A DNA stretch of 64,000 bases from contig NZ_OW235315.1 in NCBI RefSeq assembly GCF_934924865.1, forward strand, positions 1,612,001 through 1,676,000, written 5' to 3'. Shown in pieces: positions 1 through 9,182 of this stretch. The position numbers and the translations under genes were made by a program. Position 1 is the first letter of the stretch. Every line of letters begins with the position of its first letter. This stretch comes from Tepidibacter aestuarii. GTDB lineage: Bacteria; Bacillota; Clostridia; Peptostreptococcales; Peptostreptococcaceae. Under the pieces are notes generated by a model. The model saw only the letters and a program-made list of their open reading frames with translations. It was not told the DNA's origin and ran no database searches.

Positions 1-2
1 AT

Positions 3-218
3 GGTACAGGAATAAGTGAAGAAAATTTAGAAAATATATTAAATCCATTCTTTACTACAAAGCAGTGTGGAAAAGGAACTGGATTAGGACTGTATATTGC
101 TTATAATGAAATACAAAAACATGGGGGTAATATAACAGTAAAAAGCAAGTTAGGAGTAGGAACTACATTTTATATTGATATACCACTAAGGGAGGGAGCA
201 GATGAAAAAATCAAATAA
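3..218 (+). CDS. Sensor histidine kinase, C-terminal fragment (cut by window edge)
   Basis: The frame is open from the first bases. It encodes the end of a HATPase_c domain: GTGIS (G1 box), then [15 protein letters not shown] (G2 box) and a final [10 protein letters not shown] strand, which is the standard end of a two-component histidine kinase. Only about 71 codons are inside the window, so the sensor part and phospho-accepting His are not visible. The stop lies 17 bases inside the next gene, so the kinase and the sigma54-type response regulator are translationally coupled and are probably cognate. By position the pair is likely to control the grd genes downstream; that is inference. Confidence 0.9.
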   Translation, partial: GTGISEENLENILNPFFTTKQCGKGTGLGLYIAYNEIQKHGGNITVKSKLGVGTTFYIDIPLREGADEKIK

Positions 219-1557
219 TTTACCATTAAAAATACTTATAGTAGATGATGAGATTGAGTATAGAGAAAGTATTCAGATGATTTTAGATGGTCAAGGATAT
301 TATATTGAAACTTCAGAAAGCGCAGAAGAGGCTTTAGAAAAATTAAAGAAAACTAATTTTAATCTAGTATTAACAGATTTAATAATGGGTGAAACGGATG
401 GAGTGCAGTTATTAAATAAAATTAAAGAAAAATATAATGATATAGAAGTAATATTAATAACCGGATATGGAACTGTTGAAAATGCTGTGGAGGCAATGAA
501 AAAAGGTGCTTTTACATATTTTGTAAAAGGACATAATCCAGAAGATTTAATTAAAGAAATTAAAAAAGTAGAAAAAATGATAAGTTCAAAAAATAAAAAG
601 TTAATAAGTGAAAAAAATAGCTTAGAATCTATTTTAACAACAAATAGTAAAAAATTTAGAAAAGTATTAAACATTGCAAAAAAGGCTGCTAACAGTAATG
701 TAAATATATTGTTGTTAGGGGAATCCGGTGTAGGAAAAGAAGTGTTTGCAAAGTATGTCCATAATTGTAGCGAAAGAAAGAATGAGAAGTTTATACCTGT
801 AAATTGTCATGCATTTTCAGGTGGGCTGCTTGAGTCAGAGCTATTTGGTCATGAAAAAGGTTCTTTCACTGGAGCTGTGGGTAAAAGAAAGGGTAGATTT
901 GAGGTAGCGGATAATGGAACATTGTTTCTGGATGAAGTTGGGGACGTATCCTTAGATATTCAGGTTAAGCTTCTTAGAATTCTTGAAACAAAAAAAATTG
1001 AAAGGCTTGGAGGCAATGACTTAATACCAGTAAACTTTAGACTAATATCAGCTACAAATAAGAAGTTAGAAAAAGAAATTGGAAAAGGTAATTTTAGAGA
1101 GGATTTCTTCTATAGAATAAGTACCATCGCAATAGAGATACCACCTCTTAGGGAAAGAAAAGAAGATTTACATATGTTGATAGATTTCTTTTTTAAAAAA
1201 TCTAAAAGAGAATTAAATAAAGAAATCTTAAATATTGAAAACGGAGTAATGGAATTTTTGCTTTCTTATGACTATCCCGGAAATATACGAGAATTAAAGA
1301 ATATTATTGAGAGGTTGGTGGTTCTGTCCGAAAATGGAATTATATCAAAGAGGGATTTGCCAAAATCAAAAGATGTATATATAGATGATGAAGTGGAGAT
1401 AATAAAGCCACTAAAGGATATGAGAAAGGAAGTTGAGTCAGAATATATTGCAAAAGTACTTGAAATGTGTGATGATAATGTTTCAGAAGCTGCAAGAAAT
1501 CTGTGCATAAGTAGGAGACAATTATTTAATAAAATCACAGAATATGGGCTTAAGTAG
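202..1557 (+). CDS. Sigma54-dependent response regulator (NtrC family)
   Basis: The 451-residue protein has three domains. The receiver domain (about 1-120) has acidic pocket D15-D16, phospho-acceptor D59 in [10 protein letters not shown], and K109. The sigma54-activating AAA+ domain (about 145-380) has Walker A GESGVGKE at 173-180, the sigma54 contact loop GSFTGA at 220-225 and Walker B LFLDEVG at 241-247. A Fis-type helix-turn-helix fills the last 40 residues ([20 protein letters not shown]). The start overlaps the kinase gene. Such proteins hydrolyse ATP to remodel sigma54 holoenzyme; a matching -24/-12 promoter lies 3' of this gene ahead of grdX, so control of glycine/sarcosine/betaine reductase is the simplest reading. 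The grd target is inferred. Confidence 0.95.
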   Translation: MKKSNNLPLKILIVDDEIEYRESIQMILDGQGYYIETSESAEEALEKLKKTNFNLVLTDLIMGETDGVQLLNKIKEKYNDIEVILITGYGTVENAVEAMKKGAFTYFVKGHNPEDLIKEIKKVEKMISSKNKKLISEKNSLESILTTNSKKFRKVLNIAKKAANSNVNILLLGESGVGKEVFAKYVHNCSERKNEKFIPVNCHAFSGGLLESELFGHEKGSFTGAVGKRKGRFEVADNGTLFLDEVGDVSLDIQVKLLRILETKKIERLGGNDLIPVNFRLISATNKKLEKEIGKGNFREDFFYRISTIAIEIPPLRERKEDLHMLIDFFFKKSKRELNKEILNIENGVMEFLLSYDYPGNIRELKNIIERLVVLSENGIISKRDLPKSKDVYIDDEVEIIKPLKDMRKEVESEYIAKVLEMCDDNVSEAARNLCISRRQLFNKITEYGLK

Positions 1558-1601
1558 GAAAATTTTTTCATACTAAGTAGGAAATTTATTTCCATATAGG
1601 A

Positions 1602-1637
1602 AAGATGTTTCTCAAAAAATGAGAAGCATCTTTTTTT
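1602..1637 (+). terminator. Rho-independent terminator after the response regulator
   Basis: AGATGTTTCTCA pairs with TGAGAAGCATCT around a short A-rich loop and is followed by seven T residues. It separates the regulatory pair from the grd operon. Confidence 0.85.
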
Positions 1638-1765
1638 ATTTTTTGAGAAAAACAGTTATAAAAAAATTTAAATTAAAAAATACAACTAGAAGAAAAGCTT
1701 CTTAGATGCACGTTTTGAACTAGATTATATAATATTAATTTTAAATTATTATTTTTGAGGAAATT

Positions 1766-1785
1766 TATGGAATGGATTTTGCTAC
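1766..1785 (+). promoter_or_regulatory. Sigma54 (-24/-12) promoter ahead of grdX
   Basis: The sequence TATGGAATGGATTTTGCTAC has GG at 1769-1770 and GC at 1781-1782 with exactly 10 bases between, the diagnostic sigma54 spacing, and a T-rich run before the -12 GC. The -24 box is TGGAAT rather than TGGCAC. It lies about 85 bases before grdX, directly after a sigma54 activator gene, which strengthens the call. No activator binding sites were identified. Confidence 0.7.
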
Positions 1786-1866
1786 TATAGTAGTTTAAAT
1801 AAAAGAATACAGAAGTGATAAAAAAATAACAAAAGATCTATTTATTCTTTAAGTAGAGGTGAAGAT

Positions 1867-2253
1867 ATGAACAAAATGATTATAACAAATAATAGCTTAG
1901 TCTATGAAAAATTTGATGAAAAAATAGAGATAGTTTATTTAAGTGAATGTAGTTATCTTAAAACATTAGAATATGTTAGAGATATGATTCACAAAGGACA
2001 TAAGCTTCTCACACATCCTTTATCAGGAAGCTTAAAACCAAATGAAACTCCATTTAAATCGATTGCAATAGGCAAAAAGGTAGAGAATTTAGATTTTGAA
2101 GGTTTATCAATTATTGAAAATAGCATTGCTTCAGCACAAAAACTTATAAAGGGAAAACCAACTCCTAAATATGCTGAAAGAATTCTTGAAGATTTCAGAC
2201 TTATCGATCTATCATTAATAGAAAATGCAATAAAAAGTAAGTTTTGCTTATAA
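1867..2253 (+). CDS. grdX: GrdX family protein
   Basis: The 128-residue protein matches GrdX, a small conserved protein of unknown biochemical role found at the head of glycine/sarcosine/betaine reductase clusters. Recognisable blocks are the central HKLLTHPLSGSLKPNETPFK segment and the C-terminal NAIKSK region. A good ribosome site (AGAGGTGA) precedes the ATG. It is the first gene after the sigma54 promoter and sits about 50 bases before the component B alpha/beta gene, with which it is probably cotranscribed. Confidence 0.85.
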   Translation: MNKMIITNNSLVYEKFDEKIEIVYLSECSYLKTLEYVRDMIHKGHKLLTHPLSGSLKPNETPFKSIAIGKKVENLDFEGLSIIENSIASAQKLIKGKPTPKYAERILEDFRLIDLSLIENAIKSKFCL

Positions 2254-2301
2254 CAGCAGTACCTTAGAGTACACGCTGTTTAATATAAGGAGGTGTGTTC
2301 T

Positions 2302-3588
2302 TTGCGTTTAGAACTAGGTAAAATCAAAATTAAAGATGTACAATTTGGTAAAAAAACAAAGGTTGAAAATGGAACATTATATGTTAATAAACAAGAGCTA
2401 ATTGATATTGCCATGGAAGATGACCGTATAAAAAATATTACAATTGAGCTTGCACGTCCAGGTGAATCTGTAAGGATTGCTCCTGTTAAGGATGTAATCG
2501 AACCAAGAGTAAAAGTTGAAGGACCAGGAGGGGTATTCCCAGGTGTTATTAGCAAAGTAAAAACAGTTGGCTCAGGAAGAACTCATGCATTGGTTGGAGC
2601 TAATATTGTTACAGCTGGTAAAATAGTAGGATTCCAAGAAGGTATTATTGATATGACAGGTCCTGGAGCAAGATATACTCCATTTTCACAGACACATAAT
2701 GTATGTATAGTTGTTGAACCTAAAGAAGGTCTTGAAACACATGCATATGAAGAAGCTGCTAGATTAGTTGGTTTAAAGATTGGAGCATTCGTAGGAGAAG
2801 CTGGTAAAAATGTAGAGCCTGATGAAGTAGTAGTTTATGAGACAAAACCGTTTATTGAACAGATAGCTGAGTTTCCTGAACTACCAAAGGTTGGGTATAT
2901 ACATATGCTTCAATCACAAGGATTACTCCATGATACTTTCTATTATGGTGTAGATGCAAAGCAAATTGTACCTACTTTAATGTACCCAACTGAGATTATG
3001 GATGGAGCAATTGTAAGTGGTAACTGTGTTGCACCTTGTGATAAGGTTACAACATTCCATCATTTGAACAATCCGGTAATAGAAGACCTTTATAAGAGAC
3101 ATGGAAAGGATATAAATTTTGTTGGAGTTATTCTAACGAACGAAAATGTATTCCTTGCTGACAAAGAAAGATCATCAGATATGGTTGGAAAATTTGTAGA
3201 ATTTCTTGGGTTAGATGGAGTTATTATTACTGAAGAAGGATATGGTAACCCTGATACAGATTTAATGATGAATTGTAAGAAAGCTACAAAAGCAGGAGCT
3301 AAGGTTGTATTAATAACAGATGAGTTTCCTGGAAGAGATGGGAAATCACAATCTCTTGCAGATGCTACACCTGAAGCAAGTTCTCTTATATCATGTGGAA
3401 ATGGTAATGTAATTGTAAACCTTCCGCCAATGGAAAAGGTAATAGGGACTTTAGATTATATAGAGACTATGATAGGTGGATATGAAGGTAGTTTAAAAGC
3501 TGATGGAAGTATTGAAGCAGAAATTCAAATTATTATAGCTTCTACAATAGCAAATGGCTATAACAAGCTAACTGCAAGAAATTATTAA
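2302..3588 (+). CDS. Glycine/sarcosine/betaine reductase component B, alpha/beta proprotein
   Basis: This is a GrdE/GrdG/GrdI-type proprotein. Component B binds the amino-acid substrate and passes a carboxymethyl group to selenoprotein A during Stickland reduction to acetyl phosphate. The proprotein is cleaved to two chains; the Cys in SGNCVAPCD (about residue 242) is the expected cleavage and pyruvoyl-forming site. TTG at 2302 is chosen as start because AAGGAGGTG at 2287-2295 lies 8 bases before it; GTG at 2293 overlaps that ribosome site. The gamma gene follows after 16 bases. Which substrate (glycine, sarcosine or betaine) cannot be decided from sequence alone. No grdA, grdC or grdD is in the window. 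Confidence 0.93.
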   Translation: MRLELGKIKIKDVQFGKKTKVENGTLYVNKQELIDIAMEDDRIKNITIELARPGESVRIAPVKDVIEPRVKVEGPGGVFPGVISKVKTVGSGRTHALVGANIVTAGKIVGFQEGIIDMTGPGARYTPFSQTHNVCIVVEPKEGLETHAYEEAARLVGLKIGAFVGEAGKNVEPDEVVVYETKPFIEQIAEFPELPKVGYIHMLQSQGLLHDTFYYGVDAKQIVPTLMYPTEIMDGAIVSGNCVAPCDKVTTFHHLNNPVIEDLYKRHGKDINFVGVILTNENVFLADKERSSDMVGKFVEFLGLDGVIITEEGYGNPDTDLMMNCKKATKAGAKVVLITDEFPGRDGKSQSLADATPEASSLISCGNGNVIVNLPPMEKVIGTLDYIETMIGGYEGSLKADGSIEAEIQIIIASTIANGYNKLTARNY

Positions 3589-3604
3589 GAAAGGGGGAGA
3601 ATAT

Positions 3605-4915
3605 ATGAGCAAAATAAAAGTAGTTCATTATATAAATAACTTTTTCGCTGGAATTGGTGGAGAGGAAAAAGCTGATATACCACCACAAGTAAAAGAAGGT
3701 GTGGTAGGCCCAGGGATGGCATTAAATCGTGCATTTAAAGGAGAAGCTGAGGTAGTAGCTACAGTTATATGTGGTGACTCATACTTTGGTGAGCATATGG
3801 AAGATGCTAAAGCAGAGCTTATAGAAATAATAAAGATATATGAGCCTGATTTATTTGTTGCAGGCCCTGCATTTAATGCTGGTAGATATGGTGTAGCATG
3901 TGGGACACTAGCAAAAGCTGTTGAAGAAGAACTAAATATTCCTGCAGTAACTGGAATGTATATAGAAAATCCTGGAGTAGATATGTTTAAGAAGGATTTA
4001 AACATTATAGAAACTAAAGATTCAGCTGCAGATATGAGAAAAGCGATATCTAAAATTTCAGAGTTTGGCCTAAAAATTGCTAAAGGTGAGGAAGTAGGAT
4101 CACCGGAAGAAGAAGGATATATAGAGAGAGGAATAAGAACGAATTACTTCCATGAGATAAGAGGTTCAGAAAGAGCTGTTGACATGCTAGTTAATATATT
4201 CAAAGGTAAAGAATGTTTAACAGAATATCCAATGCCAGATTTTGGTCGTGTGAATCCAAATCCTGCTGTTAAAGATTTGTCAAATATTAAGGTTGCATTG
4301 GTTACTTCGGGAGGTATTGTGCCACAGGGAAATCCTGATAGAATCGAATCATCAAGTGCAACAAAATATGGAATATATGATATCTCAGAAATGGAAAAAT
4401 TAACACCTGATAAATTTACAACTATTCATGGTGGATATGACAGAGCTTATGTATTAGAAAATCCAAACTTAGTAGTTCCTCTAGATGTTATGAGAGATAT
4501 GGAAAGAGAAGGCGTTATTGGAGAACTAGCAAACTACTTCGTAGCTACTACAGGAACAGGTACTTCAGTAGGTAATGCCAAGAAATTTGGAGAAGACTTC
4601 TCTAAGAAATTAGTCGAAGATGGAGTAGGAGCAGTTATATTAACATCAACATGAGGTACTTGTACGCGTTGCGGTGCAACTATGGTAAAAGAGATTTAAA
4701 GAGCAGGAATACCTGTAGTTCATATTGCTACAGTAGTACCTATATCATTAACAATAGGTGCAAATAGGATAGTACCTGCAATTGGTATTCCTTATCCATT
4801 AGGTAATCCTAACTTAGGTATAGCAGGAGATAAGAAAGTAAGAAGAATGTTAGTTAAAAAAGCATTAAAAGCTTTACAGACAGAAGTAGAAGAACAAACA
4901 GTATTTGAAGATTAA
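3605..4915 (+). CDS. Component B gamma subunit, selenoprotein (GrdB/F/H type), with an additional in-frame TAA
   Basis: The frame runs from 3605 to TGA at 4652 and continues in frame to TAA at 4913. TGA at codon 350 is the family's selenocysteine: the context T-S-T-U-GTCTRCGATMVKEI matches GrdB, GrdF and GrdH. Fifteen codons later, TAA at 4697-4699 (codon 365) interrupts KEI*RAGIPVVHI, where the family normally has Glu, so one base change (GAA to TAA) explains it. The rest (ISLTIGANRIVPAIGIPYPLG to the C-terminus) is intact and conserved. As written, the product would stop after about 364 residues and lose the C-terminal 70. This is a recent nonsense mutation, a base-call error or a suppressed codon; the lack of further damage favours a very recent event or error. 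Confidence 0.85.
4652..4680 (+). promoter_or_regulatory. Bacterial SECIS element of the grd gamma gene
   Basis: Right after the TGA there is a hairpin with stem GTTGC (4668-4672), loop GGT (4673-4675) and GCAAC (4676-4680). It begins 13 bases after the TGA. A short stem with a GGU loop at this distance is the usual SelB-binding arrangement in grd selenoprotein genes. Confidence 0.75.
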
Positions 4916-4929
4916 ATAGTTATTAAAAT

Positions 4930-4957
4930 AAAAGGGTGATAAATGATCGCCCTTTTT
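4930..4957 (+). terminator. Terminator after component B genes
   Basis: AAAGGGTGAT and ATCGCCCTTT pair imperfectly around AAATG and are followed by T residues. It lies 15 bases after the gamma stop codon and ends the grdX-component B transcript. Confidence 0.75.
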
Positions 4958-5007
4958 AACTACCTATAAAAATTAAAAATAGATTTTAGTGAAAGGGGGA
5001 AGGCTTT

Positions 5008-6543
5008 TTGAGTAAAAAAATAGAAGGTGAAGGCTTTAGTAGTAAATGGGGACTATTATTTTCATTAATTGCATTATCAGTTGGTAGTGGTAATATTTGG
5101 AGATTCCCTAGGATGGTAGCAATGAATGGTGGAGGATCTTTCGTAATAGCATGGACCGTATTCTTATTTGTATTTTCTATACCATTGATTATGGCAGAAA
5201 CAATAATAGGAAGGTCAACTAGACATGGTTGTCCAGGTGCTTTTAGGGATTTTCTTGGTAAAAAATATACATGGATGGGAACATTTATGATGTACTGTGG
5301 TCTAGGAATTGCAGCATACTACTCTGTAGTTGTTGGATGGACATTTAAATACTTTACTTTACAAGCATTAGGCAACTTGAATTTAACAAGTTTAGAAGCA
5401 TCAAATGGAATATGGAATTCATTTATCAATAGTAATTGGCAAGTATTGTTATTTCATTTAGTCGCTGTAGTATTAGGTGGTAATGTAATATATAGAGGAG
5501 TTTCTGGAGGAATAGAAAAGGTATGTAAAATACTTGTTCCAGCTGTATTTGGAATTTTAATTGTAACTGCAATACGTTCACTCACTCTTGAAGGTGCAGT
5601 AGATGGACTTAATTACTTCTTTACACCTAATTGGGAAACCTTAAAAAACCCGCAGACTTGGTTACATGCACTTACACAGTCAGCTTGGTCGGTAGGCCCA
5701 GGATGGGGATTAGTTATTACTTATGCAGCCCATACGAAATCATCAGAAGACGTTACACTGCTTGAAATAGGTCAAGGAGTAGGTAACAATGTAGTAGCCT
5801 TATTAGCAGGACTAACAATAATACCAGCAATATTTGCACTAGCTCCTTCCCAAGAATATATTACAGAAGCTATGAGTTCAGGAAATACTGGGTTGGTTTT
5901 TGAGTATCTTCCATTAGTATTTTCTCAAATGTTTGGTGGATGGGTTTTAGGGACGTTATTCTTTTTAGCTTTAGCATTCGCTGCTTATTCTACATTAATT
6001 TCATGTATGGAAACAGGAGTACTTCCTTTAATAGATTCTGGACTTAGCAGAAAAAAAGCAACAATTATCATTTGTTCTATTATATTCATAGGAGGTATAC
6101 CATCTGCTTTAAATATAAATTTTCTAAATAACCAAGATATGGTATTAGCTGTAGCATTATTGGTAGCTAGTTTATTTACTGCTTATGCAGTAATCAAATT
6201 TGGTTTAAGTAGAGCAAGAAATGAATTCTTAAATAATGAGCATGCAGATATCAAAACTGGTATATGGTGGGATATTTGTCTTAAATATATAGTTCCTCTT
6301 TCTGTTATCTTAGTAACAGGGTGGTGGTTAAAGCAAAGTATTGAATGGTATCCAGAAACTTGGTGGGATCCGTTTGAAGTATACAGCTTTGGAACAATTG
6401 CATTCCAAATTATCATTGCGTTAATGGTTGTTAAAATATTTAATAATAAGGTGGCTAATTCTGTAAAACATAAATATTTCGATGGAAAAACATATCCACC
6501 AATTCCAAATAGAGAAGAAGAAATAAAACAAAAAATAGAATGA
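5008..6543 (+). CDS. Neurotransmitter:sodium symporter (NSS/SNF) family transporter
   Basis: The 511-residue polytopic membrane protein has the NSS N-terminal signature WGLLFSLIALSVGSGNIWRFPRM, with the unwound TM1 sodium/substrate site, and about 12 hydrophobic segments. NSS proteins import amino acids or derivatives with sodium. Its place after component B suggests it brings in the substrate of that reductase, which is inference. TTG at 5008 is the start, with a strong AAAGGGGGAAGG site before it. A MetS-type small partner is encoded 46 bases downstream. The grd terminator precedes the gene, so it has its own promoter or depends on readthrough. Confidence 0.93.
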   Translation: MSKKIEGEGFSSKWGLLFSLIALSVGSGNIWRFPRMVAMNGGGSFVIAWTVFLFVFSIPLIMAETIIGRSTRHGCPGAFRDFLGKKYTWMGTFMMYCGLGIAAYYSVVVGWTFKYFTLQALGNLNLTSLEASNGIWNSFINSNWQVLLFHLVAVVLGGNVIYRGVSGGIEKVCKILVPAVFGILIVTAIRSLTLEGAVDGLNYFFTPNWETLKNPQTWLHALTQSAWSVGPGWGLVITYAAHTKSSEDVTLLEIGQGVGNNVVALLAGLTIIPAIFALAPSQEYITEAMSSGNTGLVFEYLPLVFSQMFGGWVLGTLFFLALAFAAYSTLISCMETGVLPLIDSGLSRKKATIIICSIIFIGGIPSALNINFLNNQDMVLAVALLVASLFTAYAVIKFGLSRARNEFLNNEHADIKTGIWWDICLKYIVPLSVILVTGWWLKQSIEWYPETWWDPFEVYSFGTIAFQIIIALMVVKIFNNKVANSVKHKYFDGKTYPPIPNREEEIKQKIE

Positions 6544-6589
6544 TAATTGAGTTGTTTTAAAGGCAAAATCAGAGATAGGAGGAATTTGG

Positions 6590-6682
6590 ATGAATAGCAG
6601 TGCAATAATAGAAATGGTTATAATATTTGGAATATATTTTGGATTTATAGGGTTTTTCCTTAAAAAATCCAAATCTAACTAG
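6590..6682 (+). CDS. MetS-type small subunit of the NSS transporter
   Basis: This 30-residue ORF encodes MNSSAIIEMVIIFGIYFGF followed by IGFFLKKSKSN: one hydrophobic helix and a basic C-terminal tail, as in the MetS-type small subunits encoded next to NSS transporters such as the methionine/alanine importer MetPS. GATAGGAGG lies 8 bases before the ATG. A strong terminator follows, so transporter and small subunit form a two-gene unit. Confidence 0.85.
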   Translation: MNSSAIIEMVIIFGIYFGFIGFFLKKSKSN

Positions 6683-6741
6683 AAAAGAAGGGGAGGATAT
6701 TTATATAGTATATATGTATATTATGCTTAATGTTTAAATTA

Positions 6742-6770
6742 AAAGTAGGATCATTGATCCTACTTTTTTT
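6742..6770 (+). terminator. Terminator after the NSS transporter pair
   Basis: AAGTAGGATCA pairs perfectly with TGATCCTACTT with almost no loop, followed by seven T residues. Confidence 0.9.
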
Positions 6771-7160
6771 ATTCTATATATTATTATAGCTTGCTTTAAG
6801 CTTGGATTAAATCATATGAGAAACAGCGCCAGAAACAAATGGAATCAACCATACATGCAAGCGTCCCTAATCATAAAGTGTGTCGTACTAGTATCTTCAT
6901 ATATAAGTAATACTTTGCTGCATACTTCTAAGGTCTCTATTATATTTATTGCTTGTGAGGTACTTCCACTAGCATCTTTAGCAGAAAATCTAGATGTATA
7001 TTGATTAAATGGAGGTTGAGAAATATATGGTGAAATGTCTACTTTAAGTATAATAAATCAATAGTCTGGAAAAATATACTTTCTAATAATATATAAAGAT
7101 ATCGTAAATAAATGCCGAAATATATATATAACTGCAAAAATCTGTAGAAGAGGTGATGTT
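6771..7160 (+). other. Intergenic tract with no convincing gene
   Basis: A 62-codon plus-strand ORF (6816-7004) has no ribosome site and an unusual composition. The opposite strand carries two frames that switch around 6840-6880 and look like a decayed coding fragment, but I recognise no family. The last 20 bases hold the ribosome site of the next gene. Confidence 0.5.
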
Positions 7161-7547
7161 ATGAGTGAGAACAAAATATGCAGCTGTAAAAGAAAGAAAA
7201 GCAGAAATGTATTAATAAATATATTGATTTTTATGATTAGTATAGGACTTTGGGGAGGTATTGTTTACTATGGTTATGGCTATGCTAAAAATTATATTGA
7301 TACTTCAATAAATAATGTTAGACAAGAAAATGCAATGAATATTCAAGGGTTAAGTGATCAAGTCAAGTTACTTAGCAATGAAATAAAAGAATTAAGTGAT
7401 AGTTTAGATGATACAGATTCGACTATTTCAAATACTACAGATGTTCAAAATAAAATCGACAATAAATTAGAAGAGTTAGATGATAGGTTAAAAGAACTAC
7501 AGAAAAGTTTAGACATTTTAAAGGAGGCTCCGAATGCTGAAAATTAA
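7161..7547 (+). CDS. Small membrane-anchored coiled-coil protein
   Basis: The 128-residue protein has a basic, Cys-containing N-terminus (CSCKRKKSR), one transmembrane helix (about residues 18-42, LINILIFMISIGLWGGIVYYGY) and a heptad-rich C-terminal half rich in Leu, Glu, Lys and Asp (EELDDRLKELQKSLDILK), typical of an extracytoplasmic coiled coil. Ribosome site AGAGGTGATGTT precedes the ATG. The end overlaps the next gene by 14 bases, so the two are cotranscribed and coupled. The next protein also begins with a helix and coiled coil, so they may form a surface complex; that is inference. Family not recognised. Confidence 0.8.
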   Translation: MSENKICSCKRKKSRNVLINILIFMISIGLWGGIVYYGYGYAKNYIDTSINNVRQENAMNIQGLSDQVKLLSNEIKELSDSLDDTDSTISNTTDVQNKIDNKLEELDDRLKELQKSLDILKEAPNAEN

Positions 7548-8580
7548 TATGTTTCTATTTTATTTAGTAGCTCCATTTTTAGCTCTTTTCCTTATAAGTT
7601 CAAATTTTGTAGATGATAGTAAACTGCTTAATGTAGAGGCCCAATCTCTTAATGATGAAATTAGTGCATTACATGAAGAGACAAATAATTTAGCAGAAAA
7701 AATCTCTGAAATTGGTATGATTATAGAAAAGCATGAAGAAGTTTTTAATAATCAAAACCAAAAATTGACTAATTTATCAGAACTTAGTGCTTCTCAAAGA
7801 GAATTATCTAATGATATATATGAACAAAAAATTCTAGAAATGCTGGGACCAGCTGTGGAAGCTCACATTAGTGACCGTACTGAAATAAAGATTTTCAAGT
7901 TAAATGAGTTAGATTATCGTGGATATATAGCTAAAGTAAAGCTGTTTGATCCAAAAGCTTTTAAGGTTGTTCTTGCAAAGAATACTCTAGGTGAACTTGA
8001 AACTACTTCAAGTGCAGCTAAAAGAAAAAATGCAATACTTGCTATTAATGGTGGAGGATTTTATACTGAAACACGAAATGCTAAAAAATATGCTCAGTTA
8101 ATTGGAAATACCGTTATTGATGGAAAATTAGTGGAGCCATTTAATGGATATCCAGGTGATCTATTTTTTGCTGGAATCAATAAAAAAGGAGAAGTAGTTG
8201 GTAATGTTCCACAATCTGAGTCAGATATTTCAAATCTAAACCCTTCTCAAGGAGTTAGTTTTATACCGGTACTATTAAAAGATGGTAAGAAAGTTGATAT
8301 TCCTAAAAAGTGGAAAGAAACAAGACAACCAAGAACTATTATTGGAAAATATGCAAATGATGATTTGATTATGATTGTAGTTGATGGGCGACAAGGAAAT
8401 TGGAGCTATGGAGTGAGTCTTGAGAGATTACAAGATAAATTATTAGAACTAGGAGTAAAAGAAGCTTACAATTTAGATGGAGGCGGTTCAACTGCTATGT
8501 ACTATAATGGTAAAGTTTTAAATAGGCCTTCTGATGGTAGACAAAGACCTGTTGCAAATAACATTGTAATACTGCCATAA
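7534..8580 (+). CDS. Phosphodiester glycosidase family (NAGPA-like) exported protein
   Basis: The 348-residue protein has an N-terminal membrane helix (about 5-24), a coiled-coil stretch (about 35-95) and a C-terminal phosphodiester glycosidase domain. Signature blocks are INGGGFY near residue 171, PRTIIGKY, MIVVDGRQG and the near-terminal NLDGGGSTAMYYNGKVLNRPSDG. This fold, known from the human N-acetylglucosamine-1-phosphodiester uncovering enzyme and many bacterial surface proteins, cleaves sugar-phosphodiester bonds; the substrate here is unknown, probably a cell-surface polymer. AAAGGAGG precedes the ATG. Confidence 0.9.
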   Translation: MLKINMFLFYLVAPFLALFLISSNFVDDSKLLNVEAQSLNDEISALHEETNNLAEKISEIGMIIEKHEEVFNNQNQKLTNLSELSASQRELSNDIYEQKILEMLGPAVEAHISDRTEIKIFKLNELDYRGYIAKVKLFDPKAFKVVLAKNTLGELETTSSAAKRKNAILAINGGGFYTETRNAKKYAQLIGNTVIDGKLVEPFNGYPGDLFFAGINKKGEVVGNVPQSESDISNLNPSQGVSFIPVLLKDGKKVDIPKKWKETRQPRTIIGKYANDDLIMIVVDGRQGNWSYGVSLERLQDKLLELGVKEAYNLDGGGSTAMYYNGKVLNRPSDGRQRPVANNIVILP

Positions 8581-8720
8581 TCAAAAACCCTTCTATATCA
8601 AATAATGAATACAAAAGCCCATGCCAAGATTTGAACTCCCCTCTGGCAAGTAGACAGTAGAAATAATAAAAACAGGGACTGAACCCTTTCTAATAGATGT
8701 ATAGATTAGCCAAAGTATAG

Positions 8721-8785
8721 ACTGAACCCGCTTAAGTAGACACAATAAATAGTCTATTTATGCGGGTTTGTTTTTTCAAATTCTA
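8721..8785 (+). repeat. Repeat family D, copy 1: long hairpin
   Basis: AACCCGCTTAAGTAGAC pairs with GTCTATTTATGCGGGTT (15 of 17), then T6. A second copy at 32440 has compensating changes (CTCAC/GTGAG instead of CCCGC/GCGGG). Both copies are followed after about 80 similar bases by a family A repeat, so D and A form a composite of about 270 bp. Confidence 0.75.
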
Positions 8786-8868
8786 AAGGAGACAAATAGC
8801 CATGAGCAGGGTGTCTTATTTTCTGTTAAAAAATAGATTGATGCATTGATTTAAAAAACATATACAAG

Positions 8869-8992
8869 AAAAATTGGACAAGTCATGCTTGTACTACTAA
8901 TGAGACACATCCCAATAAGAATACACTATAGATTTTAAAAATAATTACCTGCGTATTAATATAAAAGAGGATGTTAAAAGATTCTCTTTTTT
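8869..8992 (+). repeat. Repeat family A, copy 1
   Basis: This copy of the roughly 120-bp family has TTGGACAAG, a small stem, AATAAGAATAC, and AAAATAATTACCTGC, ending in a hairpin (AAGAGGAT...ATTCTCTT) with T6. It is plus oriented like all others. Confidence 0.7.
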
Positions 8993-9182
8993 GTTTGAAA
9001 ATAAATCTAGAATGACTTATAAAATGATATATTTTACAACATCTTCAAGTCTAGAGCTAAAGACAGTTAATGGAATATATTGTATAATTAAGATAGGAGT
9101 ATTTATCAGAAGTATTAAAACAATGTAACATAAATAAAAAATTACTGATATTTGGTATATAACAACCAAAGGGTATGAGGAA

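Noticed and set aside
6816..7004. 62-codon plus-strand ORF
   Set aside because: No ribosome site, odd composition and no recognised family; the opposite strand looks equally like decayed coding sequence.
8610..8640. tRNA gene on the minus strand (T-loop-like GTTCAAATC)
   Set aside because: The T-stem does not pair beyond two or three positions and no acceptor or anticodon arm could be built.
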